A DNA stretch of 64,000 nt from Streptomyces sp. BA2 (GCF_009769735.1 NZ_WSRO01000002.1:8543001-8607000); one strand, 5' to 3'. Counted from the first letter of the stretch, positions 44,603 through 53,029 are shown. A program made the numbers and translations. Notes: generated by a model from the sequence alone, not told the origin.

Positions 44603-46074
44603 AGCTGTACGCACACATTCGTCGGCTCGGTGTAGAAGTGCAGGGAGGACGCGCCGCCCTCGCGGCCGATGCCGGAGAGCCCGACTCCGCCGAAGGGCGA
44701 GCGCAGGTCGCGCAGGAACCAGGTGTTGACCCAGGCCATGCCCACGTTCATCGCCTGCGCCACGCGGTGTCCGCGCCGCAGGTCGTTGGTCCACACCGAC
44801 GCGGCGAGGCCGTACTCGGTGTCATTGGCCAGGGCGATCGCCTCGGCCTCGGTGTCGAAGGGGATGAGCGCGGCGACGGGCCCGAAGATCTCCTCGCGTA
44901 CGACCCGGTCGGCGTTGGTGAGACCGGCCCACAGGGTCGGCTCGATCCAGGAGCCGCCGTCCAGGCCCGGCCCGAGCCGGGGAGTGCCACCGCCGGTCAG
45001 CACCTTGGCCCCGGCCTGTTCGGCGAGGTCGAAGTAGCCGAGCACCTTCTCGCGGTGGCTCCGCGAGATGAGCGGGCCCGTGGTGGTCGCCGCGTCCCAG
45101 GGGCGCCCCAGGCGCAGCTCCCCGGCCCGCTCCACGAGGCCGTCGGCGATGTCCTGGAACACGGGCCGCTGGACGTACACCCGCTCGGTACACAGACACA
45201 CCTGCCCGGTGTTCGTGAAGACCGACTTGGTCAGACCGGTCAGCGCCTCGTCCACGTCGACGTCGTCGAAGACCACGGCGGCGTTCTTGCCGCCGAGCTC
45301 GAACGACACCGGGCGGACCCGGGGCGCGACGGTCTGCATGACGTGCGAGCCGGTCGCCGACGAGCCGGTGAACGTCACCCCGTCGATGCCGGGGTGGGAG
45401 GTGACGTACGCGCCTGCCGAGTCGTCGCCGAAGCCGTGGACCACGTTGTACGCCCCGGCGGGGAGCCCGACTTCGGCCAGTACCTCCGCGAGGAGGGTGG
45501 CCGTCGCGGGCGTCTCCTCGCTGGGCTTGACGACCACGGCGTTGCCGCAGGCGAGGGCAGGGGCGACCTTCCAGGTGAGGAGGAGCAGCGGAAGGTTCCA
45601 CGGCACGATGACCGCGACGACACCGAGCGGCTTGCGCACCGCGTAGTTGAGGGCGCGGCGGCCACCCGCGAGATCGGTGAGGAACGACTCCTGACCGGCG
45701 GCGGCGACCACGTCCGCGAAGGTGCGGAAGTTGGCGACGGCCCGTGCGACGTCCAGTTCCCGCGCCTGGGTGACGGGCTTCCCGGTGTCGGCGACCTCGG
45801 CGGCGACGAACTCCTCGAAGCGTTCCTCGATCCGGTCGGCGGCGCGGCGCAGCAGCGCGGTCCGTTCGCGCACCGCCGTGTCCGCCCACCCGCCGTCGAG
45901 GGCCCGCCGGGCCGCCGCGACGGCGCGGTCGACGAGGGTGGCGTCCGCTTCATGGACGCGGGCGTGGACCTGGCCGGTGGCCGGATCGACTTTGTCGAAG
46001 CTGTGGTTCTCGTCGGGGTCGACGTACTGGCCGTCGACGAAATTGCGGATCCACCGCCGTGTGTCTGCCGTCAT
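44599..46074 (-). CDS. 2-aminomuconate / 2-hydroxymuconate semialdehyde dehydrogenase
   Basis: A 491-residue aldehyde dehydrogenase, first gene of the operon. ATG 46074 is preferred; ATG 46101 would add 9 residues. NAD site: PWNLPLLLLTWKVAPALACGNAVVVKPSE and FTGSSATGSHV. Catalytic Glu in SFELGGKNAAVVF and catalytic Cys in FTNTGQVCLCTERVYV. The C-terminal RDLRSPFGGVGLSGIGREGG-SLHFYTEPTNVCV is close to the hydroxymuconic/aminomuconic semialdehyde dehydrogenases. It oxidises 2-aminomuconate semialdehyde to 2-aminomuconate with NAD+. The promoter lies in the divergent region with the MFS gene. Confidence 0.93.
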   Translation of the reverse strand: MTADTRRWIRNFVDGQYVDPDENHSFDKVDPATGQVHARVHEADATLVDRAVAAARRALDGGWADTAVRERTALLRRAADRIEERFEEFVAAEVADTGKPVTQARELDVARAVANFRTFADVVAAAGQESFLTDLAGGRRALNYAVRKPLGVVAVIVPWNLPLLLLTWKVAPALACGNAVVVKPSEETPATATLLAEVLAEVGLPAGAYNVVHGFGDDSAGAYVTSHPGIDGVTFTGSSATGSHVMQTVAPRVRPVSFELGGKNAAVVFDDVDVDEALTGLTKSVFTNTGQVCLCTERVYVQRPVFQDIADGLVERAGELRLGRPWDAATTTGPLISRSHREKVLGYFDLAEQAGAKVLTGGGTPRLGPGLDGGSWIEPTLWAGLTNADRVVREEIFGPVAALIPFDTEAEAIALANDTEYGLAASVWTNDLRRGHRVAQAMNVGMAWVNTWFLRDLRSPFGGVGLSGIGREGGASSLHFYTEPTNVCVQL

Positions 46075-46130
46075 GACCACCACTCTGGGAGCCGTGGTCA
46101 TGCCGGACAAATGAACTTCTCGTACGCAGC

Positions 46131-46196
46131 TATATCCGTACTGGTATAGCGCTGAGGCGAGGACCAGTAGGGCCCCGATATACCCAAACGGATATG
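46131..46196. promoter_or_regulatory. Pair of matching operators in divergent catabolic promoter
   Basis: TATATCC-GTACT-GGTATA (46131-46148) and ATATACC-CAAAC-GGATATG (46178-46196) share the form TATA-x-CC-N5-GG-x-TAT. They are centred about 47 bp apart in the 215-bp gap between the catabolic operon and the transporter genes. The T-N11-A layout suits a LysR protein, but the binder is unproven. Confidence 0.6.
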
Positions 46197-46289
46197 CCAG
46201 GCCCCGGATTTGGTATTTGTGCGTCATGTAGCACGGCGTCAGGATCCACGACCAACGGAACCCGACGGAACCCGACGGACAGGTCACCC

Positions 46290-47654
46290 ATGAGCCATTC
46301 ATCCGCGCCGACGTCTCAGGAAGAAACCGTGGGCGGCGAAAGAACCGCTCCCTCTCCCGGAAGAACGGCCGTCGCGACGCTGGCCGGTACCACGCTCGAG
46401 TGGTACGACTTCTTCCTCTACGGCACAGCCGCCGCACTCATCTTCGACAAGCAGTTCTTTCCCTCGCTGAGTCCCGCCACGGGAACCCTCGCCGCATTCA
46501 GCACGCTCGCCGTCGGCTTTGTCGCCCGGCCCCTCGGCGGCCTGGTCTTCGGCCATTTCGGAGACCGCATCGGGCGGAAAGCGACCCTGGTGGTCTCCCT
46601 CGTTCTGATGGGTGTCGGTTCCACGCTGATCGGCGCCATCCCGAACTACGACGCGATCGGATTCTGGGCGCCCGTCCTGCTGGTTCTCCTGCGCGTGGTC
46701 CAAGGCATCGGACTGGGAGGCGAGGGCGCCGGGGCGACCCTGATGTCCATGGAGCACGCCCCGAAGGGAAAGCGGAATCTGTACGCGGGCTTCCCGCAGA
46801 TGGGAACGCCGGCGGGTCTGGTCCTCGCCAATGTCATCTTCCTCGCCACCAACTCCCTCATGGGAGACAACGCGTTCACCGCGTGGGGCTGGCGGATTCC
46901 GTTCCTGATGAGCTTCGTTCTCGTCGCGGTGGGCCTGGTGATCCGGCTGCGGGTCACCGAATCACCGTCCTTCGACCGCGTTCGCGAGCAGCATCATGTG
47001 GTCAAGTTCCCGCTCGCGGAAGCACTCAAGGTCGGATTCCCGCGCCTCGGCCTCACCCTGCTGGCTGTCGTCGCGAACTCCGCCGTCGCCTATGTGTTCA
47101 TGGTGTTCACGCTGTCGTACGGCACGAAGCATCTCGGTTACGGGAAACAATTCCTCATCCTGAGCGTGACGGCGGCCGCGGTGCTGTGGTTCGCCACCAT
47201 TCCCGTATGGACGAAAATCGCCGACCGGTACGGCCGGAGAACGATGTTCATCGGCGGCTCAGCGGCGATCCTGGTGTGGTGTGCCGCCTTCTTCCCGCTG
47301 CTCGACACGGGGAATTCCGCCCTTGCCGTCGTGGCCCTCGCCGGAATGGGCCTCGTCATTCCGGTCACCCACTGTGTGCAGGGCGGCATCATCGCCGACA
47401 CGTTTCCCGTCCACGTCCGCTACTCCGGGTCCTCGCTCATCCTCCAGAGCGGCGCCATCCTCGGCGGCGGGCTCGCACCCATGATCTCCACCGCGCTCCT
47501 CGACTCCGGTGAAGGTTCCTCGTCGGCCGGCGTGACCTGGTATCTCGTGGGCATGTGCGGGATCAGTCTCGCCGGGGCGGTGGCGCTGTTCCGTACGGTG
47601 CCGGAGACTGCGCCCGGTGCAGCCGTACTCGCCACGGAGGGCGCCGACGCATGA
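46290..47654 (+). CDS. MHS family MFS transporter (aromatic acid / metabolite:H+ symporter)
   Basis: A 454-residue protein from ATG 46290 (ACAGGTC upstream). Twelve TM helices fit. MHS signatures are TLAGTTLEWYDFFLYGTAAALIF in TM1, the loop FGHFGDRIGRKATLVVSLVLMG, QGIGLGGEGAGATLMSMEHAPKGKR and WGWRIPFLMSF. Relatives import dicarboxylates, shikimate or aromatic acids with protons. Its placement divergent from the 3-hydroxyanthranilate operon points to uptake of an aromatic precursor. It overlaps the esterase gene by ATGA. Confidence 0.93.
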   Translation: MSHSSAPTSQEETVGGERTAPSPGRTAVATLAGTTLEWYDFFLYGTAAALIFDKQFFPSLSPATGTLAAFSTLAVGFVARPLGGLVFGHFGDRIGRKATLVVSLVLMGVGSTLIGAIPNYDAIGFWAPVLLVLLRVVQGIGLGGEGAGATLMSMEHAPKGKRNLYAGFPQMGTPAGLVLANVIFLATNSLMGDNAFTAWGWRIPFLMSFVLVAVGLVIRLRVTESPSFDRVREQHHVVKFPLAEALKVGFPRLGLTLLAVVANSAVAYVFMVFTLSYGTKHLGYGKQFLILSVTAAAVLWFATIPVWTKIADRYGRRTMFIGGSAAILVWCAAFFPLLDTGNSALAVVALAGMGLVIPVTHCVQGGIIADTFPVHVRYSGSSLILQSGAILGGGLAPMISTALLDSGEGSSSAGVTWYLVGMCGISLAGAVALFRTVPETAPGAAVLATEGADA

Positions 47655-48847
47655 CCGAACCGACGATGATCCGCACCGGACCCGTCCGCTACGCCACCGC
47701 GGAGCGCTTCGTCCGCCCACGGCCCGTGCCGCACCCGGACCCCCGCCCCTCCAGCGGCGAGATCTGCCCGCAGCTGCCCTCCAGGCTCGACGCGGTGATG
47801 GGCCCGCCCCTTGACCGCCACCCGCAGGGCGAGGACTGCCTGAACCTGTCCATCACGACACCGGCCCGCGACGCCGGGGCACGCCCGGTGCTTGTGTGGC
47901 TGCACGGCGGCGGGTTCAGCAGCGGAGCCGGCCTGATGGACTGGTACGACGGCGGCGCGCTCGCCGCCCAGGGCGATGTGGTGGTCGTCGGCGTCAACTA
48001 CCGTCTCGGCGCGCTCGGTTACCTCTGCCTCGACGGGATCAGCGAGGGCAACCTCGGCCTGTACGACCAGCTGGAAGCCCTCCGCTGGGTCGCCGCGCAC
48101 ATCGCCGCCTACGGGGGAGACCCCGGCAACGTCACGGTGGTGGGCCAGTCGGCCGGCGCCCTCTCCATCCGCCTCCTCCTCGACATGCCCGAGGCCAGGG
48201 GACTCTTCCGCCGCGCGATCCTGCAGAGCGCCCCGCTCGCGCTCGCGGCCCGCCCCCGCGAGGACGCCGAGATCCTTGGCCGCCTCTTCGCCGACTTCCT
48301 CGCCACGGACCCGCGCACCGCTGACGCGCCCGCGATCCTGGCGGCCCAGCGCGAGACCGCCGTGGCCAACCTGAGCCGCTCCGGCAGCACGATGGAACCC
48401 GCGTTCACCCCCGTGGAGGCCGCCCACCCCTCCTCGGTGTCCTTCGAGGATCACGTACGCGGCCTCGACATCCTGTACGGCTGGAACCTGGACGACATGA
48501 GCGCGTTCCCCGGCGAGGGCGACGACGTGGCGGACCTGACCCGCCGCGCCTACGAAGAGCCCCTCTCCCTCTTCGGGGCGCGCGCGGCACGAGCGGGCGC
48601 CCAGGTGTATACGTACCGCCTCGACTGGCGCCCGGCCGGATCGGCCTTCGGTGCCACCCACTGCCTCGAACTCCCCCTCCTCTTCGGCTCGCGCGAGGCG
48701 TGGCGGGCGTCACCGATGCTCGGGGCCGTCTCCTGGGAGGACGTGGACGCACTCGGCTCGAAGCTGCGTACCGCCTGGACCACGTTCGCCCGCACCGGGA
48801 CGCTCGGGACGCTCGGGATGCCGGGGGCCATTTCCCGCCCCTGGTGA
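47651..48847 (+). CDS. Type B carboxylesterase
   Basis: A 398-residue alpha/beta hydrolase from ATG 47651. Oxyanion hole WLHGGGFSSGAG, nucleophile Ser167 in VVGQSAGALSI and active-site His in GATHCLELPLLFG; the third residue is Glu/Asp between them. At under 400 residues it is shorter than typical 500-residue members, missing part of the N-terminal cap. Co-expression with the transporter suggests it cleaves an imported ester or amide, perhaps releasing 3-hydroxyanthranilate or a precursor. This is inference; no kynurenine formamidase motif (HGGxW) is present. Confidence 0.88.
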   Translation: MTEPTMIRTGPVRYATAERFVRPRPVPHPDPRPSSGEICPQLPSRLDAVMGPPLDRHPQGEDCLNLSITTPARDAGARPVLVWLHGGGFSSGAGLMDWYDGGALAAQGDVVVVGVNYRLGALGYLCLDGISEGNLGLYDQLEALRWVAAHIAAYGGDPGNVTVVGQSAGALSIRLLLDMPEARGLFRRAILQSAPLALAARPREDAEILGRLFADFLATDPRTADAPAILAAQRETAVANLSRSGSTMEPAFTPVEAAHPSSVSFEDHVRGLDILYGWNLDDMSAFPGEGDDVADLTRRAYEEPLSLFGARAARAGAQVYTYRLDWRPAGSAFGATHCLELPLLFGSREAWRASPMLGAVSWEDVDALGSKLRTAWTTFARTGTLGTLGMPGAISRPW

Positions 48848-49123
48848 GACCAGAGGTCCACAAATTTCCGCAATGTGGTGCGGGCCCAGGGCCGGTCGGG
48901 CGAAATATGTAGCGCTTGCCCGTGCCGTGAAGCCCATCTCGTGCTACTGTTGATCGTAGTTGCAGTTGTGGTTCCCATAAGACTTCAAGTGCCTTTGGCG
49001 GATCTATTCCGCCGGGCACTTTTGTATTTCCGGGAGAAGTTTCCCGGACGGGGCAATCAACGTGGCGACGCCGGGGTTCGCACAGTGCGGGTCCCGGAGC
49101 TTGCCCCGAAGGAGATATTTAGT
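48848..49123 (+). promoter_or_regulatory. Structured 5' leader of cspA
   Basis: 276 bp between the esterase and cspA, AT-richer toward the end. A stem-loop AAGTGCC / GGCGGA ... TCCGCC / GGCACTT (48987-49021) is directly followed by TTTTG and looks like an attenuator. A second hairpin TCCGGGA / TCCCGGA spans 49029-49048. Long structured leaders are usual for cold-shock genes and adjust message stability or translation with temperature. Confidence 0.55.
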
Positions 49124-49327
49124 ATGGCTACTGGCACCGTGAAGTGGTTCAACTCGGAAAAGGGCTTCGGCTTCATCGAGCAGGAGGGTGGCGGCCCCGA
49201 CGTCTTCGCCCACTACTCGAACATCGCCACCCAGGGCTTCCGTGAGCTTCAGGAAGGCCAGAAGGTGAACTTCGATGTCACTCAGGGCCAGAAGGGCCCG
49301 CAGGCGGAGAACATCGTTCCTGCCTGA
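49124..49327 (+). CDS. Cold shock protein (CspA family)
   Basis: A 67-residue protein from ATG 49124 with a strong AAGGAGATAT site. RNP1 is KGFGFIEQ and RNP2 is VFAHYSNI, inside the sequence starting [17 protein letters not shown]. It binds single-stranded RNA/DNA as a chaperone. It has a long structured leader, a perfect terminator, and a DEAD-box helicase gene right after it, a common cold-adaptation pair. Codon choice is less extreme than in its neighbours in the leader but typical in the gene. Confidence 0.97.
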   Translation: MATGTVKWFNSEKGFGFIEQEGGGPDVFAHYSNIATQGFRELQEGQKVNFDVTQGQKGPQAENIVPA

Positions 49328-49346
49328 CGCTGAAGCGTAAGACGAC

Positions 49347-49380
49347 GCTGGTGCCCGCACCTCACGGTGCGGGCACCAGC
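49347..49380 (+). terminator. Terminator after cspA
   Basis: GCTGGTGCCCGCACC (49347-49361) pairs perfectly with 49366-49380 with a TCAC loop. It is followed by a T-rich stretch (TCGTTGCTGTTT), 20 bp past the stop. Confidence 0.85.
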
Positions 49381-49455
49381 TCGTTGCTGTTTACAGAAGT
49401 TTTGTCTTTTATTCGGCTCGTGCTTGCAATTCGTTCGGTTGAAATTCACCGAGAA

Positions 49456-49482
49456 TTCCTCGATGCGTGCCATATCGAGGAA
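49456..49482 (+). promoter_or_regulatory. Hairpin masking the ribosome site of the DEAD-box helicase
   Basis: TTCCTCGAT (49456-49464) pairs perfectly with ATCGAGGAA (49474-49482) across a 9-nt loop. The 3' arm is the GAGGAA of the Shine-Dalgarno (GAGGAAGG, 49477-49484), 6 bp from the ATG. When folded, translation should be blocked, so this is a candidate thermosensor or protein-controlled switch. Confidence 0.55.
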
Positions 49483-49490
49483 GGTTCTCC

Positions 49491-51008
49491 ATGAACCGTT
49501 CAGCTCGCACGAACGACCGCTATTCCAATCCCCGCAACAGCGGCGGCCCCCGCGGTGCCAACCCCCGCAAGGGTCCCGGCAACCGCTCCGGCGGTTACAG
49601 CCGCAGGCCCTCCGCCCCCCAGGGCGAGTTCGCCCTGCCGGTCACCATCACCCCGGGTCTGCCGGCGGCGGAGACCTTCGCCGAACTCGACATGCCGGCC
49701 CCGCTGTTGAAGACGCTCACCGGCCTCGGCGTGACCGAGCCCTTCCCGATCCAGGCGGCCACGCTGCCGAACGCCCTCGCGGGCCGGGACGTACTGGGCC
49801 GTGGCCGCACCGGATCCGGCAAGACCCTCGCCTTCGGACTCCCGCTCCTCGTGCGCACCGCAGGTCAGCGCGCCGAGTCGAAGCGGCCCCTCGCCCTGGT
49901 CCTCGTTCCCACTCGGGAGCTCGCCCAGCAGGTCACCGAGGCGCTCACTCCGTACGCCCGGTCGCTGAAGCTGCGTATCGCCACGGTGGTCGGAGGCATG
50001 TCGATCGGCAGGCAGGCCGGTGCGCTGCGCACCGGCGCGGAGGTCGTCGTCGCCACGCCCGGACGCCTCAAGGACCTCATCGAGCGCAAGGACTGCCGCC
50101 TGGACCGGGTGAGCATCACCGTCCTCGACGAGGCCGACCAGATGGCCGACATGGGCTTCATGCCCCAGGTCACCGAACTGCTCGACCAGGTGCGTCCCGA
50201 CGGCCAGCGGATGCTGTTCTCCGCCACGCTCGACCGCAACGTCGACCTTCTGGTGCGCAGCTACCTCCACGACCCGGTCGTCCACTCGGTCGACCCCTCC
50301 AAGGGCGCGGTCACCACGATGGAGCACCACGAACTGCACGTGCACGGCGCCGACAAGATGGCGGCCGCCACCGAGATCGCGGCCCGCGACGGCCGGGTGA
50401 TCATGTTCCTGGACACCAAGCACGCCGTCGACCAGTTCACCAAGCACCTGATGGGCAGCGGCGTACGGGCCGCGGCGCTGCACGGCGGCAAGTCACAGCC
50501 CCAGCGCACCCGCACCCTCGCCCAGTTCAAGACCGGTGCGGTGACGGTCCTGGTGGCCACGAACGTCGCGGCTCGCGGCATCCACGTCGACAACCTCGAC
50601 CTGGTGGTCAACGTCGACCCGCCCACCGACCACAAGGACTACCTCCACCGCGGCGGCCGTACGGCACGCGCCGGTGAGTCCGGCAGCGTCGTCACCCTCG
50701 TGACGCCTAACCAGCGCCGCGACATGAGCCGTCTGATGTCCGCTGCCGGGATCAGGCCGCGGATCACCCAAGTGCGCTCCGGCGAGGCCGAGTTGAGCCG
50801 CATCACCGGCGCGAAGGTCCCCTCCGGCGTGCCGATCGCGGGCAGTGCGCCCGCCGATCGCCCCAAGCAGCGCGGTGGCGCCCCCTTCCGGGGGATGGGT
50901 ACGCGTCCGGGGCAGCCCGGCCGCTCCGGGGGTGGCTCTCGCCGTACGGCCGAATCCCGCGAGATGGCTGAGGCCCGTAAGGCCGCACGGGTGCGTCGCG
51001 CTGCCTGA
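49491..51008 (+). CDS. DEAD-box RNA helicase
   Basis: A 505-residue protein from ATG 49491 (AGGAAGG upstream). Motifs in order: Q motif near PFPIQAATLPNALAG, motif I GRGRTGSGKT, Ia VPTRELAQQV, II VLDEADQMADM, III FSATLD, V TNVAARGIHVDNLDLVVN and VI HRGGRTARAG. The N-terminal 50 residues are Arg/Asn/Gly-rich and the C-terminal 80 (KQRGGAPFRGMGTRPGQPGRSGGGSRR) are RGG-like, both likely RNA-binding tails. It unwinds RNA at low temperature together with the cold-shock protein encoded upstream. Confidence 0.95.
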   Translation: MNRSARTNDRYSNPRNSGGPRGANPRKGPGNRSGGYSRRPSAPQGEFALPVTITPGLPAAETFAELDMPAPLLKTLTGLGVTEPFPIQAATLPNALAGRDVLGRGRTGSGKTLAFGLPLLVRTAGQRAESKRPLALVLVPTRELAQQVTEALTPYARSLKLRIATVVGGMSIGRQAGALRTGAEVVVATPGRLKDLIERKDCRLDRVSITVLDEADQMADMGFMPQVTELLDQVRPDGQRMLFSATLDRNVDLLVRSYLHDPVVHSVDPSKGAVTTMEHHELHVHGADKMAAATEIAARDGRVIMFLDTKHAVDQFTKHLMGSGVRAAALHGGKSQPQRTRTLAQFKTGAVTVLVATNVAARGIHVDNLDLVVNVDPPTDHKDYLHRGGRTARAGESGSVVTLVTPNQRRDMSRLMSAAGIRPRITQVRSGEAELSRITGAKVPSGVPIAGSAPADRPKQRGGAPFRGMGTRPGQPGRSGGGSRRTAESREMAEARKAARVRRAA

Positions 51009-51069
51009 CCGACGGGAGCGTTCTTCCCACCGTCCGAACCCTGACGCCGTCTGCCGCTTCCTCAACGAT

Positions 51070-51113
51070 TAACCGATTTGCCTAAAGGTATTAGGCAACT
51101 GCATAATCGGTTA
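51070..51113. promoter_or_regulatory. Nested palindromes at TetR promoter
   Basis: TTGCCTA-N7-TAGGCAA (51078-51098) lies inside a wider inverted repeat TAACCGATT (51070-51078) / AATCGGTTA (51105-51113). A TTGCCT-N18-CATAAT promoter overlaps the inner one. This is the layout expected of an autorepressing TetR-family gene. Confidence 0.6.
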
Positions 51114-51133
51114 TGCCGAAGGAGAGGGGCGTC

Positions 51134-51706
51134 ATGGTTCGCGCAGGACTGACCGCGGAGCGCCTGGCGCAGGCCGGGGCCGAGCTGGCCGACGAGGTCG
51201 GCTTCGAGCAGGTGACCGTCTCGGCGCTCGCCAGGCGCTTCGACGTGAAGGTCGCGAGTCTGTACTCGCACCTGAAGAACTCACAGGACCTCAAGACGCG
51301 GATCGCCCTTCTTTCGTTGGAGGAGCTCGCCGACCGGGGTGCCGCCGCGCTGGCCGGGCGGTCAGGCAAGGACGCGCTGGCCGCGTTCGCCGACGTCTAC
51401 CGGGACTACGCCCGTGAGCACCCCGGGCGCTACGCCGCGGCCCAGCTGAGGCTCGACCCGGAGACGGCCGCCGCCAGCGCGGGCGTCAGACACGCACAGA
51501 TGACACGGGCGATCCTGCGCGGATACGACCTGACGGAGCCCGACCAGACCCACGCGGTCCGGATGCTGGGCAGCGTCTTCCACGGCTACGTCAGCCTGGA
51601 GATGGCCGGGGGCTTCAGCCACAGCGAGCCGGACTCGCAGGAATCGTGGGCACGCATCCTGGACGCCCTCGACTCCCTGCTGCGGAACTGGCCCCCCGCG
51701 CCCTGA
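51134..51706 (+). CDS. TetR family regulator (WHG domain)
   Basis: A 190-residue protein. ATG 51134 has AAGGAG 9 bp upstream and is preferred over ATG 51113, which would make a leaderless message from the CATAAT box. HTH: LAQAGAELADEVGFEQVTVSALARRFDVKVASLYSHLKNSQDL. The C-terminal domain (FADVYRDYAREHPGRYAAAQ, MLGSVFHGYVSLEMAGGFSH) belongs to the WHG type named for the Trp/His/Gly-rich FHGYVSLE motif. It probably controls itself through the palindromes upstream. The flanking SGNH hydrolase could be a second target. Confidence 0.9.
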   Translation: MVRAGLTAERLAQAGAELADEVGFEQVTVSALARRFDVKVASLYSHLKNSQDLKTRIALLSLEELADRGAAALAGRSGKDALAAFADVYRDYAREHPGRYAAAQLRLDPETAAASAGVRHAQMTRAILRGYDLTEPDQTHAVRMLGSVFHGYVSLEMAGGFSHSEPDSQESWARILDALDSLLRNWPPAP

Positions 51707-51802
51707 CCGGGTCCGCACAGGCCGGCTTCCGTGGGGCCTTCCGGCACTTGGACCGGCAACCCGGACCGACAGCCCAGACACGATGATCAGCAGGCGGAGA
51801 CC

Positions 51803-52987
51803 ATGGACCCCGAGTACGACTGGATCGACACACCCATCACCGCGGACATCCTGCGCGGCGCCCTCGACCTGGAGCGCACCGCGCACGGCGTCCTGCCGCA
51901 CCGGCTGCCCGCATGGGCCCGCGCCCAGTGCGCCGACGGACAGTTGGCCATGGCGGAATCCCAGCCCTCCGGTGTACGTCTCGTCTTCCGCACCCGCGCC
52001 ACCGCCATCGAACTGGACACGCTGCGCACCAGGCGCGACTACGTGGGCGCACCGCCCCGCCCGGAGGGCCTGTACGACCTGCTGGTGGACGGCCACCTGG
52101 CCGGTCAGGCCCCCGTGAGCGGCGGCAACACCCTGACCATCGACATGACCAACGGTTCCGTCGAGCGCCGGTCCGGCCCGGCCGGCACCCTGCGCTTCAC
52201 CGAACTGCCCGACGGCGCCAAGGACATCGAGATCTGGCTGCCGCACAACGAGACCACCGAACTCATCGCGCTGCGCACCGACGCGCCCGTCGAGCCCGCA
52301 CCGGACCGGGGCCGCAAGGTGTGGCTGCACCACGGCAGTTCGATCAGCCACGGCTCCGACGCGGCGAGCCCCACCGCCGTCTGGCCCGCCCTCGCCGCTT
52401 CCCTCGGCGGTGTCGAGCTGATCAACCTCGGCCTGGCCGGCAGCGCGCTCCTCGACCCGTTCACGGCTCGCACCCTGCGGGACACTCCCGCCGACCTGAT
52501 CAGCGTCAAGATCGGCATCAATGTCGTCAACGCCGACCTGATGCGCCTGCGTGCCTTCGGTCCGGCTGTCCACGGCTTTCTCGACACCATCCGTGAAGGC
52601 CACCCCGGCACGCCGCTGTTGGTCGTCTCCTCCGTCCTGTGTCCCATCCACGAGGACACCCCGGGCCCGAGCGCGCCGGACTTCGGCGACCTCGGCTCTG
52701 GACGGCTGACGTTCAGGGCCATGGGTGATCCGGCGGAGCGTGCAAGCGGAAAGCTGACGTTGCGCGTCATCCGCGAGGAGCTGGCCCGGATCGTCGAGCA
52801 GCGGTCGGCCGATGACCCCAACCTGCACTACCTCGACGGCCGTGAGCTGTACGGGGAGGCCGACGCCGCCGAGCTCCCGCTGCCCGACCAGATACACCCG
52901 GACGCCGCAACGCACCGTCGCATGGGCGAACGCTTCACCGAGCTGGCTTTCGGGGCAGAGGGCGCCTTCGCAGGCTTGAAGGCCTGA
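51803..52987 (+). CDS. SGNH/GDSL-type hydrolase
   Basis: A 394-residue protein from ATG 51803 (GGCGGAGA upstream). A jellyroll-like N-terminal half (residues 1-165, LVFRTRATAIELDTLRTRRDYVG, LRFTELPDGAKDIEIWLPHNETTELIALR) precedes the SGNH catalytic half. The catalytic half has Ser in HHGSSISHGSDA, Gly in LINLGLAGSALLDPFTA, Asn in KIGINVVNAD and the His/Asp pair in DQIHPDAATHRRMG. There is no signal peptide, so it is probably cytoplasmic. Family members deacetylate sugars or act as lipases. The stop codon lies inside a short tandem repeat. Confidence 0.88.
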   Translation: MDPEYDWIDTPITADILRGALDLERTAHGVLPHRLPAWARAQCADGQLAMAESQPSGVRLVFRTRATAIELDTLRTRRDYVGAPPRPEGLYDLLVDGHLAGQAPVSGGNTLTIDMTNGSVERRSGPAGTLRFTELPDGAKDIEIWLPHNETTELIALRTDAPVEPAPDRGRKVWLHHGSSISHGSDAASPTAVWPALAASLGGVELINLGLAGSALLDPFTARTLRDTPADLISVKIGINVVNADLMRLRAFGPAVHGFLDTIREGHPGTPLLVVSSVLCPIHEDTPGPSAPDFGDLGSGRLTFRAMGDPAERASGKLTLRVIREELARIVEQRSADDPNLHYLDGRELYGEADAAELPLPDQIHPDAATHRRMGERFTELAFGAEGAFAGLKA

Positions 52988-53029
52988 AGGCTCGAAGACC
53001 TGAAGGCTTTAAGGCTTTAAGGCCTGAGG
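52976..53029. repeat. Degenerate 7-9-bp tandem repeat (TGAAGGC type)
   Basis: Successive units TTGAAGGCC, TGAAGGCTC, GAAGACC, TGAAGGCTT, TAAGGCTT, TAAGGCC and TGAGG run from 52976 to 53029 across the SGNH hydrolase stop codon. Replication slippage is the likely origin. Confidence 0.65.

Noticed and set aside
44599..46437. Longer start for the semialdehyde dehydrogenase
   Set aside because: The extra upstream codons cross the divergent promoter and operators; ATG 46074 starts where the family begins.
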